The notes under the pieces were generated by a model that saw only the letters and a list, made by a program, of their open reading frames with translations, was not told the DNA's origin and ran no database searches. Below are positions 1-11,900 of a DNA stretch of 64,000 nucleotides, in pieces. How positions within the stretch are numbered: the stretch's first letter is position 1; every line of letters starts with the position of its first letter. Origin of the DNA: Paralichthys olivaceus (Eukaryota > Chordata > Actinopteri > Pleuronectiformes > Paralichthyidae); contig NC_091099.1 of NCBI RefSeq assembly GCF_024713975.1, forward strand, positions 4,149,501-4,213,500, in the 5' to 3' direction. The translations under genes and the position numbers were made by a program.

Positions 1-627
1 AAGAATTTAAATAAGACAAATCTAAATCCGTAGATGTAGCGGAATAACCAGTGGCGTTCTTACGGGTCACTCAAGTAATTCTGAAATCCATTTTGTTTTT
101 ACGAGCTGTGATCAGCGAACGCAGTTTTTGAAAAGGTAGTTTTGATTGTGTGTCTTTGATGATGAAAGGGTGATGAGGGGCATGCAAGTTGTGTTAAGAT
201 GAACATTTATCAGTGACTTAAATCTTTGTTCAATGAAGTTTCTGGACAAAATATTTTTTTTGTGCATTCAGATGTGCTGTCAAAGCACAATGACACTTTA
301 GGTGATTTGTGCATTTAAATTATCAACAATAAATAGCCTCGTTTTTTCTGCTTTACATTCATTGATTTTATTTTTGGTTGAGTAAACTACACTAAAACAA
401 AAGGTTTGTCTACTTTGTTTTAACTTTTTGGTTGTGGGCTTTACAGCGTAGCATCATTATATAGTTTTGATGTTCTTGTTTTATATGATGCGTAGTTCTT
501 ATTTGTATTTTGTTTGTGCATGGTGTGGTTTTAAAATATCCGTTTTTGTGAAATAACTGTAGTAGTGAAGCACAGAACTGCATGTTTGGATATGTGATGT
601 TCTCTAATGAACTCGTTGTGTATACAC

Positions 628-985
628 CATAGACTGTATATGAAGATGGTTAACGTGACAGCTCCCAAAATTGCAGCCAAATCATCTTGATTGCCCCCTG
701 GTGGCTGGCTACAGTAAACGGCCTAAACCCCACCTCCTCCATGTTAGCAGTTAGGACATGGACCAAAGGAAAAGGGAAACATTAAATACATTTTCTCAAA
801 GAGGGATTCTTCCATTTTAGGTTCTTATCACACTTATTTAGTGCAACAAAAAGAAGTTAAAGCAGCCGACACCTACTCACAGTTGGTCAAGCTCTTGTGT
901 CGGTGGTACCTCACTACCACGGCTCCACTGACACTGTAGCGCTGCACTGGCTCCCAATGACATCACCATCTTTAATCAACAGTCA
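628..985 (+). repeat. MITE-like repeat, copy 1 of a four-member family
   Basis: A non-coding repeat whose left end reads ACTGTATATGAAGATGG. The right end, reverse-complemented, gives a similar ACTGT...AAAGATGG, so the two ends form imperfect terminal inverted repeats. Inside are TTGCCCCCTGGTGGCTGG and a tccatgttagcag...gggacatgg block. Related copies lie near 28.4-28.9, 48.3-48.5 and 51.6-51.9 kb. I see no coding capacity. Family membership is from shared sequence inside this window; the transposon superfamily is not determined. Confidence 0.7.
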
Positions 986-1244
986 CTGGTGGAATATTGT
1001 GTGATTTGATTGACTTGAATACAAATGTTATCTTACAGTTGAGTGCAGAATTGTAGTTTTGAGTGTTTTAATGGTTGCATTAGTTGTTTTCATTTGGATT
1101 AACAAGAAATCGGTAGAAGATTTTGTGTTCAAAGATGTCGTAGAATAAACGTAAACCACATTAGAGCGTTGGGCTGAGGCTAAGAGAGGGATGGAGGGTT
1201 GTTACTGAGGTGGTCTTGAAGGAGTACGAGGGGTACGGACTTAC

Positions 1245-4200
1245 TTTTGAGAGAGTCTGAGAATATGATAACAGTGCAGGAGGACAGAGCTATGTTTGTC
1301 TGCTCCACCAGAATACATAACGGGGAGCCTTCTGCTCGGACATCCTGCAGGGCCCGGGTCAGGCCCGTCTCCGCCTGAAGGTAGAGCATTTCCACTGACA
1401 GGCCACGCTCCTGCAAGCACTGGCTTAGCGATTTGGGGTAATCCCTTTGAGAGGAAGAGAAACACTTTGTTAACTTGACATTGACTGACCTCAACTGGCA
1501 TGAAGAGAACCCTAAATTATATCTGTGAGAGGAACAGGTTATTTCTTAATTTGAAATGTTCTTAACCAACAAGTCGTCATTCCGTTTTGTGGTGGATTCT
1601 GTGTGTGACTCTTTGGTGATTTAGGTTTTCGTGGAGCTTTGGGTGGCACTGATATACATCTTTGCATCTCATGTCTTGAGTGAAGTGTTATAGTGTGTGT
1701 TAGGTTAAATTTAAGGTAAAAGATCAATTATAATTCATTTGAAGTAAAAATGATCTTATCAGATACAACTGCCATGACCACCTTTAAACTTACAGAGAGT
1801 TTGAGAGTGTTTTGTTATCATAAGCAGGTTTCAAATCAGTATTAGTAAAATACAGTCATTCTTTCCTTCAGATTTGCAAATAGTCTTTTGGATTTATAGT
1901 CTGTGCTGCGTCCAGCGTGAACCTTAAAAAAACAAAAGTAGTATTTTAAAAACATAAATGAAGAACATTAGATTTTGTATGCAGCATGTAAGTGTATGTA
2001 AAAAGCTTTTTTTGAGAAAGTGTGATTTAAGTTAAATATGTTCAGTGAATAAGAAAGTTATGAAAGGATATTTCAATGGGAGACTTCAGTAGAAACGTGT
2101 GTGTGTGTGTGTGTTTGACAATGTGTGACAAACCCATTTGTAGTTTTAAAAGTGCATTAAAATGGAGGCAGTGATTACATGTTTTTCTTATGAGACTGTG
2201 GTTATGATGTTCATTTATATGTGGATAGCAATTTGACTAATTACTGTTACATCAAGACTAGAACAAAGTCCAGTTTTCATAGTTAACATGTGAGAAAACA
2301 TTGGCAGGCAATAAAAAAAAACAAGTTTAGGGTCATTTATTGCACGAAAAACCTAGTGACATTTTTTTGAGGTTTTTAACTAGATTTTTGTGTAAATGTC
2401 TAGTTTGCATGAAGGGCAAATAAAAATGTGTTCTTTTAAACCTGGAACAGAAATAACAATGTATGTTAAATGAAGTTGGTGAAATTCGGATCTTGTGTTT
2501 GTGGAACTCTGTTTTATCTTTCTTGTTTTGTTGCAACATGTCCTGAGGATTCCTTGTCAACTCTTTAAAAAGGGGTTTAAACCCGAGGCTTCCTTCTCTT
2601 GTTGTTTTTTTTTGTCAACATGATTGATGGGTGAAGAGCTTGTTGTTTGCTGCTGTCAAATACACATACACACAGGATTAACTGTTTATGTTCAACAGTT
2701 GAATCTAAAACAATTCAAAACTGCTAACTGCTGACAAAACTAACAATATCTTGGTAGGTTGGACCATGAACAGAACTAATACAATGAATTCAGCAGAAGA
2801 CTGGCAGCCAGAGGAGAATACTGAGATGTGTGAGTGCAAACTTATACCAAGTATAAAATGCATTATTGTTGAATGAAACATAATAAATACACAATTTCTG
2901 ACGTTTAAAGATTGAGATGTCGGGTTTTTATACGTACCGTGCATTCCAAAAATATTCAGACTACTTTTTCACATTGTCCTAAATTCCAGTAGACTTCCCC
3001 TCATCAATCTACACCCATAATGACAATGCTATAATCTAAACGAGATTAAGTTTAGGAGAAGGACAACCATCCAATCATCACTTCAACACTCCACTTGTCT
3101 GCAGCTTCATGGTAGAGTGGCTAGAACAACACAGGAAAGTACCTGAAAGACCGTGTGAAACTGGATCATCTGGTCTCATTAATACAAGAGTAAACTGTTT
3201 GCTTTCAGTTATGAGCAGCATGTCAGGTTTCTTCCAGACATTGTACTTCTGTAAACTTTCCTCATCTCCCTAGAGGATCTCTGGACCTCAACCAAAATGA
3301 TCATCAGAATCTTGGTCCCCTCTATTACCAAGGCCCTTCTCCTCAAATTGCTCAGATCATTCAGCCGGACAGAACTTTCCCTTCTTATAGTTTTAAATGT
3401 TTTTTCAAGTACTCACAGGCACTGGTTGGTGACAGACATGACCACGCAGTCGGGTGGCTTCCTCTCGTCCTGCACTTGTCTGTAGAACTTCTGGTACAGG
3501 GTTTTACGTCTGTCTGCTGGAGTGGAGTTCTCTGGTTTAGCTGAGGGTGTGAGAGCGGGTGTTATGAAGGAAGATAATTTATATTTTGATTAATTTGCAA
3601 CCAACAGTGCATCTATATTCATTGAAGTACGTCTCCCAATTTTTGACATTTACTGGATTTCATGTGGACGACATATTGGGACGTAATTATTGAACAAATA
3701 AAGTTTGATTCATTTTTATATGGACACATTTTTCATCTGTATTATTTTTTCCATTTAGAACAATATCAAAGAAAACATCTCACCATTTGACTGATGCTTG
3801 AATCCCTCAAACTTCACACTTCCAGTGAAGTTTTGAATTTGCTCTCGTTCTTCATAGCTGAAAGAAAAGTGGCGATTACTAAATAGTGGTATTACTAAAA
3901 ACTGATTAAGTATGTGTGTCATAACTGTTACAGATTCCACAATTACTGTCTGAAGTTCGTAACATTAAAAATAAGAGAACACTGACATTTGAACAAAGGC
4001 TCATCTTTGATGAAAGGGTTGTGTGCACCTGTTACCACTTCACAAATATTTTAACAAAATATGTTATTTGTCTAGGGCTGGCCACACTTCTGCATACAGT
4101 GTTATGATATCACAAATCCTGATGAAGTATCAGAGATGTTTTTATTAATACAACGTTATTTGGTTCAATTTCCTTTAGGATAGATTTTTTTTTCTCTGAC

Positions 4201-5298
4201 ACAGTTCACTTTTTATTTAAAATCAATTAACTTACAAAAATTTTTACACTTTTAACGAGAAACATTTATTTGTAGAAAACTGTTTCAATGAAAACTGTCC
4301 ACAGAGAAATCAGGGGGCAGCTCTAAGTGAAAGTGGCATTAGCTCATTTTTCTCGGGCACAAAAATCCCGAGCAATATGGATTTTTAAGGACTGATACCG
4401 ACTTTAGGGAAGTAAAATGTCCTTATTTATGGAAAAACAATTGCAATAATTCTTAAGATGTTGTTATCAAACCCAAATGTAGTTAAGGCTTAATATTTTT
4501 ACAGTTTAAACATCTACTTTAAAATAAATAATTATAAATAAGATGAAAACACGAATACAGCCAAATGTACAGAACAAGAATAAATACAACAAAACATATT
4601 CCTTATGGAAAAATTTGAAACCATCAGTCAGGCTCTACTTTCTATAGTGTCCTCAGTTACAGACAATTACTTATCATCAGCTCAGGAAACAATGTGACCA
4701 CGGCCTCATCAGACTTCTGTTGTCTTGAACTAAGAGGGTGTATGATAATTTGAAATATTTTTCTTCTGCTGCACTGTGTGATGACATGTGCGATATAATA
4801 TATATGACACATTCTCGTCCTCACATCTGATTGTTGAACACATACTTTGGAAACAGGAGCACCTCTACAGTAAAGCTGTGTTCTCAATCACTGTCATTAT
4901 AACCTGTGCAGATTCATGTCACACAGCGGTGGTTTGGAGTGAGTGAGTGTAAACGCTTGTATGGACCCGGTGATCAGTGTGTACCTGTCCAACACATCCT
5001 TGAGCTCCTCGGTCCTCTCCTCTCCTCTGCCGGGGTAAGGGGCTCCTCTCCGAAACCGCCGTTTTTGAGCACTGCATCGCAAAAAAATGTTAAATAACAA
5101 GACATGTTCTCCCTTGAAGTTGTGGAATGACTTTATAAACCGCTCGGTACAACAACAACAACAACAACAACTGACTTGTGTTGTGGCTGCTACCGAACAT
5201 GCTAGCTGCTAATGCTACATTTGCAACACGGCTTACCTTCCGTTCGGGTTCGCTGGAGCTCGCCGGGAACCTGCGGCTGATTTCGGCCAAGACGACAT
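1245..5298 (-). CDS. NCOA5-like protein with anticodon-binding-like fold (partial, 3' end unresolved)
   Basis: Five minus-strand exons join in phase: 5298-5237 (start ATG, protein begins MSSWPKSAAG), 5071-4985, 3857-3784, 3540-3417 and 1444-1245. Together they give about 182 residues. The last two exons match the core of nuclear receptor coactivator 5: YQKFYRQVQ, then PPDCVV, DYPKSLSQCLQERG, ALQDVRAEGSP and SSCTVIIFSDS, against YRQYFEEIQ, PVDCSVIVV, KDYAESVG, ALEDVSRGGSP and RSCTVNIMFG in NCOA5. In that family this segment resembles the class II tRNA-synthetase anticodon-binding fold, and NCOA5 modulates nuclear-receptor transcription. The Arg/Asp-rich N-terminal region of NCOA5 is absent. 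The exon that should carry the next conserved segment (HRNMP in NCOA5) was not found before the left edge. A pyrimidine-led acceptor near 1170-1175 could start a divergent last exon, but it does not resemble the family. The assignment is good at family level; orthology is uncertain. Confidence 0.62.
2946..3240 (+). mobile_element. Tc1/mariner-type DNA transposon fragment
   Basis: The segment starts with ATTCAGACTACTTTTTCAC and includes cctcatcaatctacacccataatgacaatg, then gacaaccatc, atggtagagtggc, cctgaaagac and atctggtctcat. These are degraded versions of well-known teleost Tc1-like element sequence, from the terminal region and the transposase interior. It is internally deleted and heavily mutated. 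It sits in the last resolved intron of the NCOA5-like gene. Confidence 0.65.
3272..3400 (-). mobile_element. Second Tc1-type fragment, opposite orientation
   Basis: Read on the minus strand, this stretch corresponds to the Tc1 transposase region around the gagaagggccttggt motif (plus strand: accaaggcccttctcct, attgctcagatcattcagcc). It lies about 30 bp from the plus-oriented fragment and ends just before the splice donor of the exon at 3417-3540. It is a fragment only, with no intact reading frame. Confidence 0.6.
5150..5172. repeat. (ACA)n simple repeat
   Basis: About seven ACA units in intron 1 of the NCOA5-like gene, close to its first exon. Confidence 0.9.
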
Positions 5299-5480
5299 TT
5301 TCAAATAACCTGTAAGTTCACCCAGACACGCGGAGACACTGTCTTTAAGCGGTGTGAGAGAAGACGTGAGGTTTCCTCCAGGCGTTATTCCACCATTGCC
5401 TCCACTGGGAGGAGAAGAATGAGGAGGAAGGGGAGGAGTTCTTCTTCTGGCGGCTGCTGCTCCGACCAAACCGGCCTACA
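5299..5480 (-). promoter_or_regulatory. Likely promoter and 5' UTR of the NCOA5-like gene
   Basis: GC-rich sequence with several CpGs lies directly upstream of the start codon at 5298. It contains a purine-rich run (gaggaggaaggggagg) and ends near aaccggcctacacgtg. The nearby intron has gctagctgctaatgcta words like those at the other promoters in this window. The transcription start is not defined. Confidence 0.4.
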
Positions 5481-5579
5481 CGTGTAATACCGCCACCTGT
5501 CGGTCATGGGTGTAAAGGGTGAAATTCAACAGGAACAAATTTGAATTTTCTACAACTATGACAAAATGTCCCTTTGTCC

Positions 5580-5720
5580 ACAATATATAAATTTTACATC
5601 GCATACATCCACATTATATATATCCACATTATATATATGCATCACATATTCCCACATTATTAATATTATACATCACATCAACCCACATTATATATATACA
5701 TGTATACATTATACATCGCT
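5580..5720. repeat. AT-rich imperfect tandem repeat
   Basis: Roughly 17-25 bp units built on (a)tccacattatatatat recur through the intergenic spacer, with interruptions. It is low complexity and non-coding; the short ORF across it is a by-product. Confidence 0.7.
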
Positions 5721-6049
5721 CACCATAAGCCGGGATCCGTTGGTTATTTTATCATGATGATGAACTTGTCGTGGTACTGGAAGTACATTTTTTGCAAACA
5801 GAACCTGCATATGATGTTGGAGGCAAGGTAATAAAACATAATTCTAGGCTTTTGTCAGTAAGACAAGATAGAAATGGCAGTGTGAAACAAGAGAACAACA
5901 GCACAGCCAGACACACAGATGACACACAATGAGCAGATTAGTGAGGACATAACAGTGGGTACAAATGAGAGCACAGTCATAAATGAAAATGTGTGATCAA
6001 AATCTAACTTTTAATATTTTAATATTTGTGGTGGATGATTTTAAATGTG

Positions 6050-6485
6050 TTTATACAATATGTCTAGGCACATATTCTACCATTACTGAAAATAACTCCT
6101 CAATTCATTTTTCAGTGCTGCTCCCTTTATCTCTATCAGACATTTTGTTATGTATAAATACTTAAAACATCGACAAAGATTTCCATTGTGTTACAAACTT
6201 TTCTGTAACTCTCCTGATCAATTTTGTAAATACTGCTATTTGTTGACATGTTCAGTTACACACAGCACCCTTTGCACTTCTGGGGGAGGGATCACTCACG
6301 TGTGTCTCTCTCTGAGGTTTTTATGTTTTCTTTTCCACTGTTAATAGGTCGGTTTTTTTTTGGTAGTTTTTCCTGACTCGTGTTGAAGGTTACGATCAGA
6401 GGATGTCGCTCCTTGTTGAGCCCTATGAGACAAATTGTGGTTTGTAATTACGGGCTGTTCAAACAAAATTTGATTGATTGAGTAT
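6050..6485 (+). mobile_element. 3' end of an L2-type LINE, 5'-truncated
   Basis: The stretch has the usual teleost L2-type 3' region: a gggagggatc...tctctgaggttt block, gtttttcctgactcg, agaggatgtcgctcc, gccctatgagacaaattgtg, then a tail of aaatttgattgattga. The upstream part (attctaccattactgaaaataac to gacattttgttatg) recurs at 33.7 and 35.9 kb. It is a dead fragment without coding sequence. The clade is assigned from the tail signature. Confidence 0.6.
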
Positions 6486-6569
6486 TGAAAAAACGACAAG
6501 AGTATGGTGAATCTTTTTGATATATGTATATTTTTATTCTTATTTTCATTTTATTTTTCTCTATCTTAA

Positions 6570-6645
6570 TGCTTTTCTGCTGCTGTAATGTCCAAATTTC
6601 CCCAGTGTGGGGTGAATAAAGTCTATCTTATCTTCTTCTTAAATT
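6570..6645 (+). mobile_element. LINE-like 3' tail ending in TCTTATC repeats
   Basis: The motif ctgctgtaatgtccaaatttcccc, then gtgaataaagtctatcttatc, is the common 3' tail of a teleost retroposon. Related tails occur near 49.7 and 50.1 kb. Only the terminal tail is recognisable. Confidence 0.5.
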
Positions 6646-6889
6646 ATTTTAATAAAACAAGGAAAATGCACAAAAACATTCATCTCAAAATGAGAAGAGA
6701 TGATTTATGCCAGATTTAAAACGCAGCAAATAATAATAAAAAAAACACATTAATTTACTTCAGCATGCACCAGCACATCCACGTCCATTCAATACATTCG
6801 GATAAACAACAATTAAAGATCTGAATCAGCGTCAGGTTTAACGCTTCACCATCACTTTTGAAGGTGTTGACGAGCAGGAGGCAGCGTTG

Positions 6890-7476
6890 CTAAGCACCAA
6901 CGCACCTCCAGAAAAAAGGAAGAACAGGTAACCATGGCGACGCGCTGCTCGGACCAGGTGTCGAACACCGGCGTGCACCTACCGCCCCGTGTCGCGCGGA
7001 TAAGCTCACGCACTCGAACCGTGAGCGCGCCGCGGCGGTGACAGTCGCCATTTTATTTTGAAAATCAATCAGAAGTGGAGGCACAGCGACTCTACTGTTT
7101 CGACAAGTTTGCTGCGAGGAGCGAGGCGGGATGAACATCTGATCCACTCCCTGGGAAGCGCGGTGAGACTCACGATGCGTCCCGTAAACCTCCGTTAGCA
7201 GGAGTTTGGCGTAAAGCACGAGCAGCGATACTGATACGGAGGATGGCCGCTAGCCATCAGCGCGGGGTGGGGGATATTTGCTGAAGAGCTGCTGTCATAT
7301 TGGTCCCGTCGAGAAAGTAACAATCCCTGAATTTAGCCACATTTCTCGTCGGGTATTCGTAGTGTTCTTGCACCGGAGGCGTTGTGGCTCGGGTCAACGT
7401 CGACGGCGGCTCGGCGGAACGTCCGCGCGTCGTTAAAAGGCAACGGCTGCTATTATCGTGTTAGCGAAGCCCAAAG
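6890..7476 (+). promoter_or_regulatory. CNOT1: CNOT1 CpG-island promoter and first non-coding exon
   Basis: This is one of the most CpG-dense stretches in the window, with repeated cgcg and ccgcggcgg. A GCCATTTT element (YY1-like) lies at 7047-7054. A good donor, CCAAAG followed by GTTAGT, ends the likely leader exon at 7476. Splicing to the acceptor at 8766 (pyrimidine tract then CAG) gives the leader of CNOT1. Short ATG-initiated frames occur here as well. The transcription start is inferred to lie around 7050-7250. Confidence 0.55.
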
Positions 7477-8766
7477 GTTAGTCGGAGCCCATCCGGGGGA
7501 AGCTAGCGTTAAACAAGGCTGATGCTAATGTTAGCTCGCTAACCCCCCTACCCGCAATAGTCGCGGCCTTCGCGTCCACGGCCGAGGCGTGTGCAGCGGA
7601 CCCGAGGTTTCTTTATATTGTCGAAGAAGTCAAACGGCCCATTTAAAATGTGGGCACAATAAATTAGCGGCCGCGTTTGCTAATTCGCACACGCCAGGTT
7701 GCGGCGTTGCTAATGCTAGCTTCGCGTATATTCTAATTTGATAGCATTAGCTTGCAGGGCTACAGGGAGTAGGAGAGATTCTGGTGGATAATGTGAGATA
7801 TCGACCGCGGCCAAATGATTCCCTGGAGCAGGGGCGAATTTCGAACGAAGGTCTGCACAATGGAATGGTTTGCGAATCCGGAATTATTTGTTCGCGTTAA
7901 CGCGAGCTCATGTTGCCCGTGGACATGTTGGCTAACGTTAACTGAAACTTCTCTCGAGCGAGTGTTTACCAGCGTCATGGTGATGTTAGCTTCGGTTTGT
8001 TAGCTAGGTGGCCCCACTTGCCACAAGAGAGTGTCCCTAAAATATTCACCATTAGTTTTTAATCTGTTACCACCATCGCCTCGTGTGTCACCAAGACGTC
8101 TGGCAGAGATTACGGCCGTTAAACTCGTAATTTACACGGAGATAACTTGCGAGTATTTATCCGTCAACATTAGCTAACTCCAATTAGCTTGCTCTTTGTC
8201 CCAGTGGGGGATATTCTGTCCATTATTCGCCATGAAATCCTGGTGCTAGCTGCTCTCAAAGCTGCGTGCAGTTGAACTAGTGAATGCAAGTTTCGTAGTG
8301 AATGTGCTATTAAACGCTGAGAAGTTTGTTTGCGCGGTGAGCAACGGAACAAGCTTTGAATCGATGTGCCAAGTATTAGGGTACAACCGAGGCCTAGCAC
8401 AGGCTACTGGCACGTCGAGTTTATTATGTAACTCAGCTCTATCGCCGTGAAGATAGCACACTCGACTAAAACTTAAAATTGTGCTGACTATCTTAGCACA
8501 TAGATTCAGGGCAGCGGAAGTTAAAATATTTTTCACTGCACCTCCAGGTCTGCCATGCACGTAGGCCTCAAAGCCTGTCACAGTACTTGATGTTGTCAAT
8601 GGATGGTAAATACAGTCCTGCCTGGCGCTGAGACTACAGTACTAAGTTTTGTGCTGTTTAGAAGAGAATTTAGAAAATTGTGTCTCTGGTTTCTTTATTT
8701 GTTCCTGTTGCAAAACCTTTTGATTTGTTAAATAAATAACATTTATAAATCTCTCTTTCATTCCAG
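7477..8766 (+). other. CNOT1 leader intron
   Basis: About 1.3 kb between the leader donor (GTTAGT) and the acceptor before the start-codon exon. It has no gene of its own. It is CpG-rich at its 5' end and contains many TTAGC/GCTAA words, for example gctaatgttagc near 7523, gctaatgctagc near 7709 and gctaacgttaac near 7931. Confidence 0.45.
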
Positions 8767-8790
8767 ATGCTGAACTCGATTTTAAACTGA
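8767..8790 (+). CDS. Short upstream ORF at the start of CNOT1 leader exon 2
   Basis: ATG directly at the exon boundary opens a seven-codon frame (MLNSILN) followed by TGA. It lies wholly within the predicted leader. Whether it is translated is unknown. Confidence 0.3.
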   Translation: MLNSILN

Positions 8791-8913
8791 AGGACTTTAT
8801 TTACCACCGGGAGCCACTGATTGGAAAACCCATTTGGAAGCCGATTTTTTTTTCACACCTTTTGGGGGGGGGGAGCAGAAGTAACCTATCACTGAAGTGA
8901 CTAAAGGGGAATA

Positions 8914-8973
8914 ATGGTGATTTTGCGCCGTGCTCGGCCGCCTGCTTCCGCCCCAACCAGCAATGAATCTTGA
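8914..8973 (+). CDS. Upstream ORF overlapping the CNOT1 start codon
   Basis: The frame [19 protein letters not shown] (19 codons plus TGA at 8971-8973) starts 49 bp before the CNOT1 ATG, in a different reading frame, and ends 8 bp after that ATG. Its start context has A at -3 and G at +4. The CNOT1 start at 8963 has G at -3 and A at +4. An overlapping frame in a strong context would be expected to lower CNOT1 translation. The leader exon is predicted, not demonstrated. Confidence 0.45.
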   Translation: MVILRRARPPASAPTSNES

Positions 8974-11900
8974 TTCGCTCTCGCTGGCTTTGTCTCAAAT
9001 CAGCTATCTGGCGGACAATTTAACAAAGAAAAACTACCGAGCCAGCCAGCAAGAAATACAACATGTAAGTGCCCTTAAGAACATTTTGTGTCAACAGAGA
9101 TGTTATAGTTCATCAACATGAGGTGTCTCGAAATATCCTGGTGTCCATGTATTGATGTGCTTCCTGTGCTCTCCCAGATTGTAAATCGTCACGGTCCTGA
9201 GGCAGACAGGCATCTATTACGCTGTCTCTTCTCCCATGTGGATTTCAGTGGCGATGGTAAAAGCAGTGGCAAAGACTTTCACCAGGTAATTTATGATCAG
9301 AAACATTGCTAGTTTATATTTTTTCATTCATTAGTGGTAATAGTTGTGGTAAAAAGTAATTGTTTTCATTGAGCAAGGAAAAAGGCGTTTCAGGGGCAGC
9401 CTTTATTCATTTGTTTTGCATTTAAATTATGAACTTCAGTTTGACTAAAGTTCACCTGCTCTGCTTGGAAGTTAAATACTTTTTTACATGTCTCTTATTC
9501 AAATTAAGATTGTACACATAGCCAAGGGACTGAAATCAAACATAATAAATTAAAGCATTTAGATATAAGCACAGTTTAAACATATTCTCTTTAGAAATTA
9601 ATGTTTAAGACACTCATTCCAATATTGTTTTACTACATGCTAAGTGTTGATGGACACAAAATTCCAGCCATCATTAAACATAAGCTGATTTCAGATATGC
9701 TCTGAACTCTGAAGATTCTTCTGAGTTTTTCTGCAGCGACAATGCAAATGTATTAGCGAGGGTTTCTGCAGACTTTCCTAGTATGAAGTCCGCAGAAACT
9801 ACGCAGGAGCCATGTCTGAAAACATCTTTAGAACTCCAGGGAGAAATGTGAGCGTGTATCAGTAACCCAGGTGGCACCATTAAAGTCAGTCTTTTGATAG
9901 AACTGCTGGTTAAATATGTTGGAAACTAGGAGTATGGCTGTGGGTGACCTTGGGTGACTGTTGTTTATGTGAAATATATATACTCATTTTGGATGGCTGG
10001 ATTGAATCAGAAATCCCCCCACCTTTCAGTCTCTTCAACCTTTTTTATCTTATTGTCCAAAGCCAGCGATCCAACATTCAAACCCACTCCATGCCATGAT
10101 TGGTCAGCAGTGCTGAGTGTGCACTTCTTTTTCTTCATACTAACAACTAGTAGTGCAAAACACAGTTTTCCATGAAAGACTGCATCATTATCCCACTTTT
10201 TCAATGGTATCAAATTACCCTCCTCAACATGACAGCTGGCTTTTCACTGTGCCTTCCAGTTTGTCCAACAACTACAAACGCATTGGATTTCTGACATGGT
10301 TGGTGTGGCTTGTCTAAAGAGCTTGTTCATAAACTGGCCTTTATCCTCCCAACTTGACAAAGTAGTGCTCTCATTCAAATGCATTGAACAGTATGCACTT
10401 TAAATGTCAGCTGTTTTGCAACTATCACCTTTAAATTGGGCAGTTTTCATCACAAACTCCTCATGTCCTCTCATTATTGCTCATTAGGGTGTCTTCTTTC
10501 TTAGTTAATGCATACATCTCAAAATAATGTCCATTGAGATCATGTATTTCATAATGGATTTATATATTGGCACATTTTTGATGTACAGTCTTGATAGTTT
10601 TTACTTGATTATTATTCTCATGCAAGAATTCCTTTGACTAGGCAGACATGTGATTTGATACTTGTTAGACTTATTTTGTTCTTCACCTGCCTCTGTTCTC
10701 TGTATTCTCTTCTCGGTACGTTTTGCTTTTCAACTTGCCCAAGACACAGTTTCTGATCCAGGAGTGTGTGTCGCTGATATCAAAGCCAAACTTTATCTCA
10801 ACTCTTTGTTACGCCATAGACAATCCCCTACACTACCAGAAGGTAAGGAGCAGATGCTGGAATGTGACTTTTATCAATATGGTTGCTTGAATGTATGTCA
10901 TTGAAGAGAATAATGTTTAGCTTAGCTAAGACAAACTACCTAAAAGCATATATGCATCTGTTTAAAACACCATTATAGGTTACTGTCTTTGTTCTGTCTA
11001 AATCTCTTAAATAGAATCGCACTGGCTTTCAGTTTCAGTATCAGGCTTAAACAACCTTAGATGTGTACTCAGAATTGGAAATTCATTTCCAGATATATGA
11101 CAGGAATTGATGTCAACGTTTGTTAATTTGTCTTCCAGAGTTTGAAGCCATCTGCCCATTTATTCACTCAACTGAGTAAAGTTCTTAAGCTCAGCAAGGT
11201 CCAAGAGGTAAGAGATGACTCTGCAGTCTGATATCTTAATCACTTAACTGAAAGGGACATGGTAATACAGGGTTTTTCCTGAGTGAAAATTAGGCGTGGG
11301 TGGTACAGAGTCAGGGCACGGACCCAGGGACCCCAGACAGCTCCACTGTCCAGAGTGTACACGGCCCAGCCACAGGAGTCATGCACAGCTCCACTAAGTC
11401 TGCTTACAGTGATCATTTTGGGTCTTTTCCTACATATTTGGTTGATGTCTGTCAGTAATTTACTGCTCCTCTCTGTGTCTCTCCAACATTCGCCATCCAA
11501 CCGAATTGAGCCAAACTGAGCGTGGCGCCCAATAAATTGTCTAACTTTACAAATTCCGTTTTTACCCAGTCTAATTTTACTCATGGGTCCGATGACAGTG
11601 TTTGTCTTCGTGTCAGTGAGATAGGTGAGCAGTGGAGTCAGTGTGCGCGTGCGCCGTTACCTTTCTCTCAAGTTCCCAGACTATCATACAGAAGCTATAC
11701 AATACTTTTATAGTAATCAACCACTTATCGTTATCAGTTTGGCCGGGGAAAAAAGTGATCACTATAAGTTGTTTCCACTGTACTAGAATTTTGTCAGCCG
11801 CCTCGCAATTCTCTAAGGAGGAAAAACCCTGTCATATTGTACATGGTTTGTTTTTGGTACCCACCTGATATCAATATGTAGTTTTGTGATCCGATCACAT

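Noticed and set aside
1020-1175. Possible last exon of the NCOA5-like gene (frame QRSNVVYVYSTTS)
   Set aside because: The acceptor looks usable and the phase fits, but the peptide does not resemble the conserved HRNMP segment of the family. Left out of the CDS.
6890-7219. Minus-strand ORF of 109 codons in the CNOT1 promoter
   Set aside because: It arises from CpG-rich sequence and has no recognisable domain; the region is better explained as a promoter and leader exon.
9286-10743. CNOT1 intron 2 examined for hidden genes or elements
   Set aside because: Only short frames and AT-rich sequence were seen; nothing could be assigned.
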